From the NCBI GenBank assembly GCA_964608095.1, contig CAZSMK010000102.1:1-64000 (forward strand): a stretch of 64,000 nt of DNA. Reading direction: 5' to 3'. Below the pieces are notes generated by a model, which saw only the letters and a list, made by a program, of their open reading frames with translations, made no database searches and was not told the DNA's origin. Position 1 is the first letter of the stretch, and every line of letters begins with the position of its first letter. Origin of the DNA: CAZSMK01 sp964608095. GTDB taxonomy: Bacteria > Sumerlaeota > Sumerlaeia > MWCT01 > JAGHBZ01. A program made the translations under genes and the position numbers. Positions 51,582-60,886 of this stretch are shown piece after piece.

Positions 51582-51901
51582 GGCGGAAAATTTTCCAATA
51601 ACCCTCGAAGGTGTAGATAAGGCAAGCATGTAATCGCGCAGGAAAATATGAGTTGAAAATTACGTCTATCCGGATTATACTTTAAATAGGTTATTTCGCT
51701 TTGTTTTTTAAGAAGCCTGTATCACGATTCTATGATTGTAGAGGAAAGAAAAAATTAGAAAAATGCGCTACTCAGCAAACTCTCTTCTATGTTCATAGGT
51801 CTTTTTTTTCAGGAACTCAATTGTACTGGATAAACAGATATGATTGAACTGTCGATAAGAAAAAAGTTTCAGCAGCACAGGAAGGGAAGGAGGTAATCTC
51901 G
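51582..51901. other. Intergenic gap upstream of the Tyr-rich protein gene
   Basis: About 320 A/T-rich bases without a hairpin, repeat or gene. GGAAGGGAAGGAGG just before 51902 is a strong ribosome site and marks the start of the following gene. Confidence 0.4.
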
Positions 51902-52861
51902 ATGAAAAGAAAAAAGGTTCATCCGGTTATGATCGTTGCACTCTTTTTTATGATAGCATCCCTGACAGGTCTTGCATTTGCCGACGAGAGGGGAGGCGCA
52001 CGTGTTTCGGCTCCGACCGGCAGAACCGCTATCAATGTTAATCCCGGGCGAAGCCTGCATTCTGCCGGCACGGTCAGGTCTTTCGATCGTTCTCCGCAAA
52101 TCAACCGTGGCGAAAGAAGTATTGTATTTCCGGATTCAGGTAGAAACGAGCGGACTATTCGCGAATCTCCCACCGGCAGAGTCGAACGGTTACCCACCAT
52201 CACAAATCGCTCCGATAGGAGATATGATTTTTCTTCCAATTTTGATTCAGGAAGACGTTCGGTCAATGACGACTGGCGAAGAGATACATGGACGGATCGA
52301 AGCCGTTCGTCATCCGTTTTTCCCACAGTTCGCAGGAGCAACGATTATTACCCCGAGGGTAAAGTGAAAGTGGAGTCATATCAAGTGGAAAGAGAAAGAA
52401 AAACGTCCAGATACGATGATAAAAAAATCAATCCCCGCTATGATCGCGACACACGGTCTAAATCTGTAACGTATTCGCGTCGTGACCGCCCTTCTTATCC
52501 GAGCTCTTCATGGTCTTCAAAACGATATGATTATCCTACAGGCAAAGTAGACCGCTATACTGATCGTTATCGAAAATATCCATACATCTATGACTACGAC
52601 CGTTACAAAAAGAGACTATCTCATAGCCGCGATTATTATCATTCATACTACGGGTACTACCCAATAACATACTATTACCCCTCTTATTATAGTTACTATT
52701 ACCGATACCCCTATAGCGAGAGATATGGATATTACCCAAGTTACAAGAGATATACATATTGGAGATATCCCGCGTGGTGGGACTGGACCTCATGGGGATT
52801 AAATTTGAGTTATTATGATGATGATGGATGGGGGATTAATTTTTCCTGGCACGACTGGTAA
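51902..52861 (+). CDS. Secreted Tyr/Arg/Ser-rich low-complexity protein
   Basis: The 319-residue protein has a signal peptide of about 27 residues (MIVALFFMIASLTGLAFA). From residue 28 it is Arg/Ser/Asp-rich, with repeated S-D-R-x-R-S words. From about 190 it becomes Tyr-dominated, with YYYPSYYSYYYRYPYSERYG near 250. It ends in a Trp-rich tail, WRYPAWWDWTSWGLNLSYYD, then FSWHDW. There is no enzyme motif. Such composition suits an envelope or adhesive material, possibly crosslinked through Tyr, but that is inference. GGAAGGGAAGGAGG supports the start, and a strong terminator follows. Confidence 0.7.
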   Translation: MKRKKVHPVMIVALFFMIASLTGLAFADERGGARVSAPTGRTAINVNPGRSLHSAGTVRSFDRSPQINRGERSIVFPDSGRNERTIRESPTGRVERLPTITNRSDRRYDFSSNFDSGRRSVNDDWRRDTWTDRSRSSSVFPTVRRSNDYYPEGKVKVESYQVERERKTSRYDDKKINPRYDRDTRSKSVTYSRRDRPSYPSSSWSSKRYDYPTGKVDRYTDRYRKYPYIYDYDRYKKRLSHSRDYYHSYYGYYPITYYYPSYYSYYYRYPYSERYGYYPSYKRYTYWRYPAWWDWTSWGLNLSYYDDDGWGINFSWHDW

Positions 52862-52879
52862 TCCCAACCCTTACTGCCA

Positions 52880-52922
52880 ATCCTCTCTGCGGAATAAAAA
52901 TTCCGTGGAGGGGATTTTTTTT
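52880..52922 (+). terminator. Rho-independent terminator after the Tyr-rich gene
   Basis: CCTCTCTGCGGAAT pairs with ATTCCGTGGAGGGG around an AAAA loop, with a couple of mismatches, and is followed by ATTTTTTTTG. It lies about 20 bases after the stop codon. Confidence 0.85.
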
Positions 52923-52992
52923 GTGACAGGGATCGGTAACGAAGTGTCATTTTTTGTAGATAGAGGGGTGGCAGTGAAAAATGAGGAGCATT

Positions 52993-53949
52993 TCAAAAGT
53001 TTCGAGACGTGATATAGTCTGCGGTGGCGATGAGGGCCTCTTTGATGGGGGTGTTATCGAAAGCTTCGAGTGACTCCTTTGCGCGGGCGCTAAAGAATTG
53101 AGCGGTCCGACGTGTGTAGTCGAATCCGTCATACTTCTTGATGATATTGACAATTTTATGAATGTTTCGCCCGTCGTTAAAAAACCCGCGCAATTCTTTT
53201 TGATGATTAGGGGTCGACGCTTCAAGGGCAAAAATGAAAGGCAATGTCTGTTTACCTTGCTTAATGTCGTTTCCGACCGGTTTCCCCCACTTAGTGTCGG
53301 TTGCCACGAAATCGAGCATATCGTCCATAATTTGAAACGCCATGCCAAGATTCAGCCCAAAGTCCGATATGATCTCAATCATTGCAGGTTCTGCCCTTGC
53401 AATAGCCGCGCCGAAATGCGCACACGCCGAAAAAAGATATGCGGTTTTATGTTTTATGATTTTGAAATAATCGGGACGCGAAAGAAACCTGTCTTTTAAC
53501 TGTTGCTGATAGGCTTCCCCTTCGCACATCTTGAGGGCGACCTGGCAAAGTAATGCGGCGAGGTTCGGCAATCCGCTCTCAACCACGAGGTTGAAGGCGG
53601 TCGCAAAATAATAATCAGCGACCAGAAGCGCAATCTCAGTCCCCCATTTTGCATTCACTGAGGGTCTGCCTCTCCGTACCCCCGCCTTGTCTATGATATC
53701 GTCATGGAGCAATGTCGCAGTGTGCATTAATTCCACTGCTGCCCCCAACTTTATATGCGCTGTGCCCTCGTACTCGAATAATTTGCTGGACAAAATCAGG
53801 ATGGTGGGTCTGATCTGTTTTCCGGGTCTTTCTTGAAGGTAGTTCGATACTTCCTGGATAATATCTTCTTTGCTCCGGGTGACTTCTTTGATGAGCCCGG
53901 TGACTTTCTGTAAATCTTCGCTACAATATTTTGTCACTTTAGTATCCAT
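52993..53949 (-). CDS. ispB: Polyprenyl diphosphate synthase
   Basis: The 318-residue enzyme extends isoprenoid diphosphates, giving long-chain polyprenyl for quinones or carriers. Both aspartate-rich motifs are present: LLHDDIIDKAGVRRGRPSVN (DDIID, residues 83-87) and FQIMDDMLDFV near 212. GKQIRPTILIL near 45 is the diphosphate-binding lysine/arginine segment. Length and motifs fit octaprenyl/solanesyl-type synthases; the chain length cannot be fixed from sequence. It is the only gene on the minus strand here, between the Tyr-rich gene and a divergent secreted-protein gene. Confidence 0.93.
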   Translation of the reverse strand: MDTKVTKYCSEDLQKVTGLIKEVTRSKEDIIQEVSNYLQERPGKQIRPTILILSSKLFEYEGTAHIKLGAAVELMHTATLLHDDIIDKAGVRRGRPSVNAKWGTEIALLVADYYFATAFNLVVESGLPNLAALLCQVALKMCEGEAYQQQLKDRFLSRPDYFKIIKHKTAYLFSACAHFGAAIARAEPAMIEIISDFGLNLGMAFQIMDDMLDFVATDTKWGKPVGNDIKQGKQTLPFIFALEASTPNHQKELRGFFNDGRNIHKIVNIIKKYDGFDYTRRTAQFFSARAKESLEAFDNTPIKEALIATADYITSRNF

Positions 53950-54240
53950 GAGAATTCGTTTTAGCGCTTAACCCACTTTCCTCTAACTTAATTGGCAAAT
54001 GCAATCAATACAGGAAGTAAAAAACAAAAGTAGAAACATTATATCTTTAAGGGCAATAAATCTTCAACTTTTCTATGCACATAAAATGATAGATATGCGT
54101 CTTAATATAAAGAAGGCACAGGTGATGGGGTGCGAAATTTTTGAAAAGTATTGCTCAAAAAATGATTTCTTCTTGATTTTTGCCTCTTTATAACATAGCC
54201 TATCTTTGAGATTTTAAATCTATTTAAAGGAGGAGGAACC

Positions 54241-55707
54241 ATGAAAAAAGAGTATGTAGTGGGTATGTTGTGCGTCTTTTTGCTTGTTCCTTTGAGTTCC
54301 CGGGCAATTATCAATGGTGATTTCACTGATGGGAATTTGGGGTGGAGCGATTACGCAGATCCAAATAGCAGTGTTAAGTATTATTCACTCCTTGGCTACT
54401 GCTGGATTCTGGGGTACCGCTACGAGACCGCCGTAATCTGGCAGGAAGAGACGAATTTTGATTCAGGCGAGACGTGGCGGGCAACGTTCACTATCAAGAA
54501 CATATCCACAGGGCTTGGAAGCATTATTACAATCGGGTGGTCCGATATCACCGGAGAGTATTCAACTTATTATAAGGAGATCACTGATGAGGGTACGTAT
54601 ACAGTTGATTGTAATAACCCGGCATATCGCTATGTATCGGTTCAGGCAGATGGTGGTTCCGTTAATAATGCTATTGTCGAGGTGGACGAAGTGGCAACGT
54701 CCGAACTCGGTCCTACCCCTACCCCTACACCAACTCCCACACCTTCCGACAATTATGATTTCGAGGGCGATGCCGATGGGTGGATATTTATTTCTCCGCA
54801 TATCAGCTCAGCAGATGCGAGTTATACAGGCGCGACTTCTGCCTTTGATGGGCACATGATCGGAATCTTGACGGATAACGCGACAAGCAGGTTCGGCTAT
54901 TGGCATGCTCCTGCAGCCAATCCAGTGGTGGCAGGCAAGCTCTATCAGTTCACGTGGGCAATCAACACTACCCAGGCGACCGCAGAAGATGTGCCGACCA
55001 TGCGATTCCGTATAAACAGTGGGACATACTCTTATGCTATGGAGATGATAGTCGAATCGGCAGGAAGCAGTCCGCCCTACATGCCGCCGACCGTGGGCAC
55101 AAAGGATTATATCCAGTACGTGATGCCGCTCGATTCCAGTTCATTGTTACCGGTTCTGGATGTGTATGATTTCTCGACTGACTCCGGAACCATCTATCTC
55201 GACCAGCTGGACATCGCAACTTTAGATGTTCCCTCGACGGGCTGGACTGCGGAAAGCGTCGCCGACTTCGGCAGCTGGATTGTGGATACCAGCATCCCTC
55301 CCTATCATAATGTTACAAGTGGGACTTCCGGAGGACTGCAATTTACTTCGAGCGTATCCGAGGTGTTTGCCTTTGGCTTCTGGACGTCGCCCGCAGACAT
55401 CACCTTTACCGACAACCAGCTCTATCGTGCGCTTTTTACAATTCAAAGCAGTGATTCTTCACCGCCGAATGGCGCGATGCGCGTAGCCGCCGCAGATAAC
55501 CAGGTGAGCTATCGGTTGAAATATTATCTCGCTGAAAAACCTTCCGCCTCAGGCACCACCTATCCTGTATATTTTGAGACTCATGACTATGTCCCCGCCG
55601 CCAATACATTTAATCTCAATTTTGAGGTCATGGATTTTGAAGGTACCCAGGGCGGAACAATTACGCTCACCGACGTGGATGTTGAACGGCACAATTTGTT
55701 GCCTTAA
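54241..55707 (+). CDS. Secreted multi-domain binding protein with Thr-Pro linker
   Basis: The 488-residue protein has a signal peptide of about 22 residues (MLCVFLLVPLSSRA). A domain of about 135 residues beginning IINGDFTDGNLGWSDYADP, the opening of CBM4/9-type modules, comes next. A (Thr-Pro)n linker of about 12 residues follows, then two related domains with NYDFEGDADGWIFISP and VADFGSWIVDTSIPPYHN openings, and closings with a TLDQLDIA or TLTDVDVER strand. These are jelly-roll-like carbohydrate-binding folds. No catalytic motif. GGAGGAGG lies six bases before the ATG. A terminator follows. Confidence 0.75.
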   Translation: MKKEYVVGMLCVFLLVPLSSRAIINGDFTDGNLGWSDYADPNSSVKYYSLLGYCWILGYRYETAVIWQEETNFDSGETWRATFTIKNISTGLGSIITIGWSDITGEYSTYYKEITDEGTYTVDCNNPAYRYVSVQADGGSVNNAIVEVDEVATSELGPTPTPTPTPTPSDNYDFEGDADGWIFISPHISSADASYTGATSAFDGHMIGILTDNATSRFGYWHAPAANPVVAGKLYQFTWAINTTQATAEDVPTMRFRINSGTYSYAMEMIVESAGSSPPYMPPTVGTKDYIQYVMPLDSSSLLPVLDVYDFSTDSGTIYLDQLDIATLDVPSTGWTAESVADFGSWIVDTSIPPYHNVTSGTSGGLQFTSSVSEVFAFGFWTSPADITFTDNQLYRALFTIQSSDSSPPNGAMRVAAADNQVSYRLKYYLAEKPSASGTTYPVYFETHDYVPAANTFNLNFEVMDFEGTQGGTITLTDVDVERHNLLP

Positions 55708-55753
55708 AGAGCAATACTTATAAAAGAAATATTTTATATTAAGAAAATAGGTG

Positions 55754-55797
55754 CCCGGGCAAGGGAACAATCTCAATTCCTTGTCCGGTTTTTTTTG
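55754..55797 (+). terminator. Rho-independent terminator after the 54241-55707 gene
   Basis: CCGGGCAAGGGAA pairs with TTCCTTGTCCGG (one bulged base, one G-T), followed by TTTTTTTTGG. It ends the plus-strand transcript ahead of the convergent NtrC-like gene. Confidence 0.85.
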
Positions 55798-55859
55798 GCA
55801 TAATAATATAAAAGGGTACTCATAGAAGCGGGGGAACATATACAGGGAATACGCCCTTT

Positions 55860-57236
55860 TCAAGATTCATCAGTCAAAGCGTACTCTTCCATTTTACGAT
55901 AGAGTGTTTTTCGCCCGATTCCGAGCAATTCCGCTGCTTTGGTCTTATTGTTATTCACTTTATGTAGCGTGGCTTTAATAAGGGCTTTCTCGGCGTCTTC
56001 GAGGGAGGTGCCTGCGGAAAGATATACCCTTTCTTCATCGATATGGCTGGGTTCTTCCGCCTCGCGGATTTCCTCGGGCAAATGACGAGGTTGTATCTCC
56101 TGGGCGTTGCACATGATTACGGCTGCCTCGATTACGTTTCGCAGCTGCCGTACATTTCCGGGCCAGGAATAATTCTGTAGCAAGGTCATTGCTCCCGGAG
56201 ATACCCCAATCTTTTGTTTCTTGTTTTGCTCGCAAAATTCTGTCACATACGCATCCACGAAAAGGGGAATATCCTCCCGCCGTTCCCGCAGAGGTGGGAC
56301 GTCAATCTGAATAACATTCAACCGGTAGTACAGGTCCTGCCGAAAGGTTCCCTTGTCTACTTGTTCTTTGAGATTCCTGTTAGTTGCAGCGAGGATACGC
56401 ACATCGACCTTGATAGGTTTGGTTCCCCCGACTCGCTCGAATTCCTGCATTTCAATCGCCCTGAGAAGTTTAACCTGGAATTCAGGAGTGGTTTCGCTGA
56501 TTTCATCGAGAAAGAGTGTGCCGCCGTCAGCGAGTTCAAACCTGCCCGGCTTCTCGCGATATGCATCAGTGAACGCGCCCTTCTCGTGACCGAACAGCTC
56601 GCTCTCGAGCAAGGTTGGCGTCAAGGCGCCGCAATTGATAATTATAAACGGCTGATGTTTGCGTGGTGAATTCTGGTGGATCGCTCCCGCAATCAACTCT
56701 TTTCCCGTTCCCGATTCCCCCTGTATCAGGACGGTTGATTTTGTTGGCGCCACCATTCGTATCCGCTGAAATATTTTCTGCATAGCTGGTGAATGACCAA
56801 TGATCTTCTCGAACCCGAATCGTTCGTCTACGGCTTGCCGCAGCGCTATATTTTCTTCCTGTATCTCCTGATGTTCGAAAGCCCGGTCGACTATCATGTT
56901 CAACTCGTCAAGGTTGATGGGCTTCAAAATATAATCATACGCACCCGATTTCATCGCTTCCACCGCGCTTTCAACCGTTCCATACCCGGTAAGAACAATT
57001 ACGCCAACGTCAGGACGATGTTTTTTAATTTTCTTGAGGAATTCCATTCCATCCATACCCGGCATTTTAAGATCTGTAATTACGAGGTGAATATCTTTTT
57101 CCTCGACTATTTTCATACCGGTATCAGCGTCGGCTGCAGTAAAAACTTCGTATTTTTTATCAGAGCCTTCGAGTCCCCACTTCATACCCTCGCGGATGTT
57201 TCGTTCGTCATCAACTATAAGAATCCGCCGTTTCAT
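55860..57236 (-). CDS. NtrC-family sigma-54-dependent response regulator
   Basis: The 458-residue protein has three parts. A receiver domain (1-125) has phosphoacceptor Asp55 in LVITDLKMPG and Lys in YILKP. A sigma-54 AAA+ domain has Walker A GESGTGKE (173-180), GAFTDA (220-225) for sigma-54 contact and FLDEI Walker B. A Fis-type helix-turn-helix is at the end (NNNKTKAAELLGIGRKTLYRKMEEY). It activates sigma-54 promoters after phosphorylation. It is translationally coupled (ATGA) to the upstream histidine kinase. Target genes are not adjacent. Confidence 0.96.
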   Translation of the reverse strand: MKRRILIVDDERNIREGMKWGLEGSDKKYEVFTAADADTGMKIVEEKDIHLVITDLKMPGMDGMEFLKKIKKHRPDVGVIVLTGYGTVESAVEAMKSGAYDYILKPINLDELNMIVDRAFEHQEIQEENIALRQAVDERFGFEKIIGHSPAMQKIFQRIRMVAPTKSTVLIQGESGTGKELIAGAIHQNSPRKHQPFIIINCGALTPTLLESELFGHEKGAFTDAYREKPGRFELADGGTLFLDEISETTPEFQVKLLRAIEMQEFERVGGTKPIKVDVRILAATNRNLKEQVDKGTFRQDLYYRLNVIQIDVPPLRERREDIPLFVDAYVTEFCEQNKKQKIGVSPGAMTLLQNYSWPGNVRQLRNVIEAAVIMCNAQEIQPRHLPEEIREAEEPSHIDEERVYLSAGTSLEDAEKALIKATLHKVNNNKTKAAELLGIGRKTLYRKMEEYALTDES

Positions 57237-58438
57237 TTCTTGCCTTTCTTTTTATGGGTTAATAAGCGCGTAGGTTTGCGGAAAATCGGCAGACGCACCG
57301 TGAATTCGGTTCCTTTATCAACATGGCTTAGCACCTCTATTTCACCCTCGTGTTCCTGGATCACCCGGTACACGATAAAGAGTCCCAACCCTGATCCATA
57401 ATCTTTTGTGGTAAAATAGGGTTCAAAGATTCGATGAATATCGTCTTCGGTCATTCCCTTACCGTTGTCTTCTATCGTAACTGAAATATATGAATCGTGC
57501 GAAGAAGTTATCATCTTGATTTCGGGGTTTTCATTGGTAAGAGCCTCGATGCTGTTTTTGATGATATTGAAAAATGACTGGCGTATAAGAGTTTCGTCAG
57601 CCTTGATCTCCGGCAAATCAGGTTCGTAATCTCGTTTCAGCTCGATGCCCTTCTCCGCTAATTCCGGTTTGATCGTTTCTATGATCTCATCGAGAATCTT
57701 ATTGACGTTACAAATCTTGAGTTGCAAACGTAAGGGACGAACCGCAGTCATGAAATCATTTACGATCAAGGTCAACCGTTGTATTTCTTCCTGAATTATA
57801 TCCAGTGATTCCGTTATATGTTTATATTCCGGAATTTTCTTTTTTAAATGTTTGTCCTTTTGAATTTCGCGCTTGATAAGCTGGGCATGAATATTGAGCG
57901 CATTCAAGGGATTCTTGATTTCGTGTGCGATACCTGCGGTTAATGTTGCAAGTGATTCAAGCCTTCTCTGCCGAAATAGCGCTTGCTCACGCTGTTTCGC
58001 TTCGCTTATGTCGCTGAGTATAAACACAAATGAGGTGATTTCGTCGGTCTCTTCATCAGACAGGGGAATGACCGTAAAAAGATACGTAGCGTTTCGGGGG
58101 AACTCGACCTTGACCTCGCACGTCCCGACTTCACCACGCTCCGGTATTGTGAATTCCCGGATTTTCTTCAGCAAATTCAGGTCTTTTATCACTTCAACTA
58201 AGGGAGAGCCAAGCAGGCGCAGATCCGAGCGAATACCAAGCAAGCGATATGCCGAACGGTTCACAAACAGGATTCGCGATTCCATGTCGGTCACGATCAG
58301 CCCTTCAACGAGGGAATGGAAGACCCGCTCAAGAAAAGACCGCTCCTCCCAGAGATGTTTGACAAACGCCTCGATTTGATTGCGATCGATTTTTTCAAGG
58401 CGTGCAATAAATTTTCCGGCAAAAGTCGTTTCTTTCAT
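57233..58438 (-). CDS. PAS-domain histidine kinase, partner of the NtrC-like regulator
   Basis: The 401-residue protein has no membrane segment or signal peptide, so it is cytosolic. A PAS domain of about 100 residues (SLVEGLIVTDMESRILFVNR) comes first. The dimerisation/phosphoacceptor helix has His172 in GIAHEIKNPLNALNIHAQLI. The ATPase domain has NIIKNSIEAL, DNGKGM and GSGLGLFIV boxes. The layout matches NtrB/AtoS-like kinases that phosphorylate NtrC-type regulators. Its stop overlaps the regulator's start by ATGA. The signal is unknown. Confidence 0.95.
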   Translation of the reverse strand: MKETTFAGKFIARLEKIDRNQIEAFVKHLWEERSFLERVFHSLVEGLIVTDMESRILFVNRSAYRLLGIRSDLRLLGSPLVEVIKDLNLLKKIREFTIPERGEVGTCEVKVEFPRNATYLFTVIPLSDEETDEITSFVFILSDISEAKQREQALFRQRRLESLATLTAGIAHEIKNPLNALNIHAQLIKREIQKDKHLKKKIPEYKHITESLDIIQEEIQRLTLIVNDFMTAVRPLRLQLKICNVNKILDEIIETIKPELAEKGIELKRDYEPDLPEIKADETLIRQSFFNIIKNSIEALTNENPEIKMITSSHDSYISVTIEDNGKGMTEDDIHRIFEPYFTTKDYGSGLGLFIVYRVIQEHEGEIEVLSHVDKGTEFTVRLPIFRKPTRLLTHKKKGKK

Positions 58439-58683
58439 TTCTTATCCGTGTTCATAGTATAAACATTTGGCTCATAAGTAGTTATAATAATATTTTTACG
58501 CGATCGTCTTCAATGAAATTTCGAAACCACTTTCCATAATTGGTATAAAATATTCCGTAATCAAAGATAACATGAAAGACGCTTAGCTGAGGCAAGGGAA
58601 TGGTCAGAGTTCTATTTATCTTGAGAAAAGATTGTCAGACCGGATAAGGTTAAATGTATCTCGAGGTTGGAGGATTAAACGAC

Positions 58684-60177
58684 ATGAAAAAATTTAGCCC
58701 GGAACATGCACGTGCCATAATGGAGTTGATTCAGCAACGCCGTGAAGAAATCATTCGCGATACTGCTACTCTTCTTAGCTTTAAAACCATAAGCTCACGA
58801 GACGGTATAGATTCTGAAACCAGGATTGAATTCAAGAAAGCGTTTGACTTCATCGAGGAGTTAAGCCGGCGTCTTGGCTTCGATTTCAGGATGTTGGAAG
58901 ACAAAGTCGGGATTGTTGAAGTGACGGCGCCTGAAAAGAATAGTGAGACCATTGGGGTCTTACTTCATATCGATGTCATGCCTCCCGGTAAAAGTCAATG
59001 GCGGTATCCCCCTTTTGGCGGAAAGGTAGAGGAAGGAAAGATCTGGGGTAGGGGAGCCCAGGATGACAAGGGCCCTATCATTGCGTCTATGTATGGTCTC
59101 TGGGCTGCATGTGAAATTGAAGGAAGGGATAAGTTGGCACGCTCATGTCGTCTTATTATCGGTACACAGGAAGAGACCGGAGATTGGGGAGATATCCATT
59201 TTTACAAACAAAAAGAAGGCGCGCCTGCCTTCTGTGTTGTTCCGGATGCTGAATTTCCCGTTATTAACGCAGAGAAGGGGATGATAAACGCGGAACTCTC
59301 CCTTGAATGGGATGACGATGCTCGGTCAGACACAATCGAGTCGTCTCTGGAATCATTGATTTCGGGCGAGCGGGCTAATATGGTACCTGATCTTGCCACC
59401 CTCGTTCTCAAACCACTAAAAGAATCGGCAGCGCAAAAGATAGAAGAACATGTCAAATCGTTTCAGGAAAAACATGAACAGGCGGAACTACAAGTCGAGA
59501 ATCAGAACGGAGACATCATTATCCAGTTTAAGGGCTCGACTGCTCATGGCAGCAGACCGTTTGAGGGTCATAACGCCGCTTTAGACGCACTACAATTTCT
59601 GTTATTTGTAGACGTAGTTCCACCTGAACTTTCCCGCTTTATCGAGTTCGTAAAATCTGCGGGCGAATCTATCTGGGGTGACCGTCTGGGAATAAAAAGC
59701 GAACATTATTTTGTCGGAAAAACCACATCCGCACTCGGTATGCTCGGGTTCGATAAGGGAAAAGCGAGTGTGATATTTAACATCAGGAATACCCTCGGCA
59801 TGTCGGTCAATTCGGTTGAGGAAAAGATTTTGTCCGTTATCGAAACCTTTAAAGACAGCACAGGTGTAGAAATACAATATCAGCGCAAGAGTGCGGGGAC
59901 TGAGCCGCTTTTCGTCGATCCTCAAAAATTCAAACATTTCATCGATCCTTTACAGTTTGCCTACGAAACGGTAACCGGCAAGGAATCCGAGTTGAAAGCA
60001 ATCGGTGGCACTACGTTTGCCAAAGCCTTTCCGAGCGCGGTTAGTTTCGGTCCAGTCCTTCTTGATGAGGAGGCAGAAATGGCTCATCAGGTGAATGAAC
60101 ATGTGGCTGTTGATCATCAAATTCGTAACACTCAAATTTATGGTATTGCCATCTGGGGACTGATCGGATCAGCGTGA
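58684..60177 (+). CDS. pepV: M20 family dipeptidase, PepV-like
   Basis: The protein of about 497 residues is a zinc-dependent dipeptidase of the M20/PepV group. IGVLLHIDVMPPGKSQW near 100 (metal His-x-Asp), GRGAQDDKGPIIASMYGLW near 128 (bridging Asp), GTQEETGDWGDIH (Glu pair), FCVVPDAEFPVINAEKG (metal Asp), and a C-terminal H-x-x-x-E (HQVNEHVAV) are seen. The Gly/Asp-rich substrate insertion is present. GGAGG lies ten bases before the ATG at 58684, preferred over an upstream in-frame ATG. It probably hydrolyses dipeptides with N-terminal beta-Ala, D-Ala or similar. The folate cyclo-ligase gene follows by 30 bases. Confidence 0.9.
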   Translation: MKKFSPEHARAIMELIQQRREEIIRDTATLLSFKTISSRDGIDSETRIEFKKAFDFIEELSRRLGFDFRMLEDKVGIVEVTAPEKNSETIGVLLHIDVMPPGKSQWRYPPFGGKVEEGKIWGRGAQDDKGPIIASMYGLWAACEIEGRDKLARSCRLIIGTQEETGDWGDIHFYKQKEGAPAFCVVPDAEFPVINAEKGMINAELSLEWDDDARSDTIESSLESLISGERANMVPDLATLVLKPLKESAAQKIEEHVKSFQEKHEQAELQVENQNGDIIIQFKGSTAHGSRPFEGHNAALDALQFLLFVDVVPPELSRFIEFVKSAGESIWGDRLGIKSEHYFVGKTTSALGMLGFDKGKASVIFNIRNTLGMSVNSVEEKILSVIETFKDSTGVEIQYQRKSAGTEPLFVDPQKFKHFIDPLQFAYETVTGKESELKAIGGTTFAKAFPSAVSFGPVLLDEEAEMAHQVNEHVAVDHQIRNTQIYGIAIWGLIGSA

Positions 60178-60207
60178 TCATCCGCGCCTTTTCACAAGCG
60201 GGATTAA

Positions 60208-60801
60208 ATGCATACAAAATCAGAACTGCGAAAAGAATTCTTACAAAAACGACGTGAAATCCCCTCTGAGATTAAAGAACAATGGGATGCCCGGATCTTT
60301 GAGAACCTGCAACGTTTCTCACCGCTGAGAGACGCGCGCTGCATTATGACGTATGTCTCTTTCAATAAAGAAGTAGATACAAGAAGGTTGATCGAATTTC
60401 TTCTCTCTCATGGGAAAAGGGTTGCGATACCTCAGACCGACCCTACCGCTCATACCATCGCTCCGGGAGAAATATTCAATCTCGAGGAAGATATATGCCC
60501 GGGACCCTTCAAAATCCCGGAACCACCCGTCGAACGATTTCGGCTCGTGGATATTCGAGAAATCCAAATTCACATAGTCCCCGGAATAGTATTTGACTTG
60601 AGGGGACACAGGCTCGGGTACAGCGGCGGATTTTACGACCGGTTCCTTGCAACTGTGCCGGAAAATGTTCCTACGGTCGGGCTTGCTTTTGAGTCACAAA
60701 TCGTTGATTTTTTACCCATAGATCCATGGGATATAAATGTTAAATTCATTGTGAGTGAAAAACGAATAGTCAATTGTGGAGAAGAATCACAATTAAAATA
60801 A
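60208..60801 (+). CDS. 5-formyltetrahydrofolate cyclo-ligase
   Basis: The 197-residue cytosolic enzyme converts 5-formyl-THF to 5,10-methenyl-THF using ATP. KSELRKEFLQKRREI at the start is the N-terminal basic motif. MTYVSFNKEVDTRRLIEF and KRVAIPQT follow. PGIVFDLRGHRLGYSGGFYDRFLA near 130 is the signature region, with the G-x-R-x-G-x-G-x-G-x-Y-D pattern intact. Length is normal for the family (about 190-200). It follows the dipeptidase gene in the same direction. Confidence 0.95.
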   Translation: MHTKSELRKEFLQKRREIPSEIKEQWDARIFENLQRFSPLRDARCIMTYVSFNKEVDTRRLIEFLLSHGKRVAIPQTDPTAHTIAPGEIFNLEEDICPGPFKIPEPPVERFRLVDIREIQIHIVPGIVFDLRGHRLGYSGGFYDRFLATVPENVPTVGLAFESQIVDFLPIDPWDINVKFIVSEKRIVNCGEESQLK

Positions 60802-60886
60802 AGAAAAAATGTTGCGTATTATTTCATAGGGATGGTAAACATAGATTTAGATTTCATGTGCATTAACAGGGGAACAAAGCAAAGAT

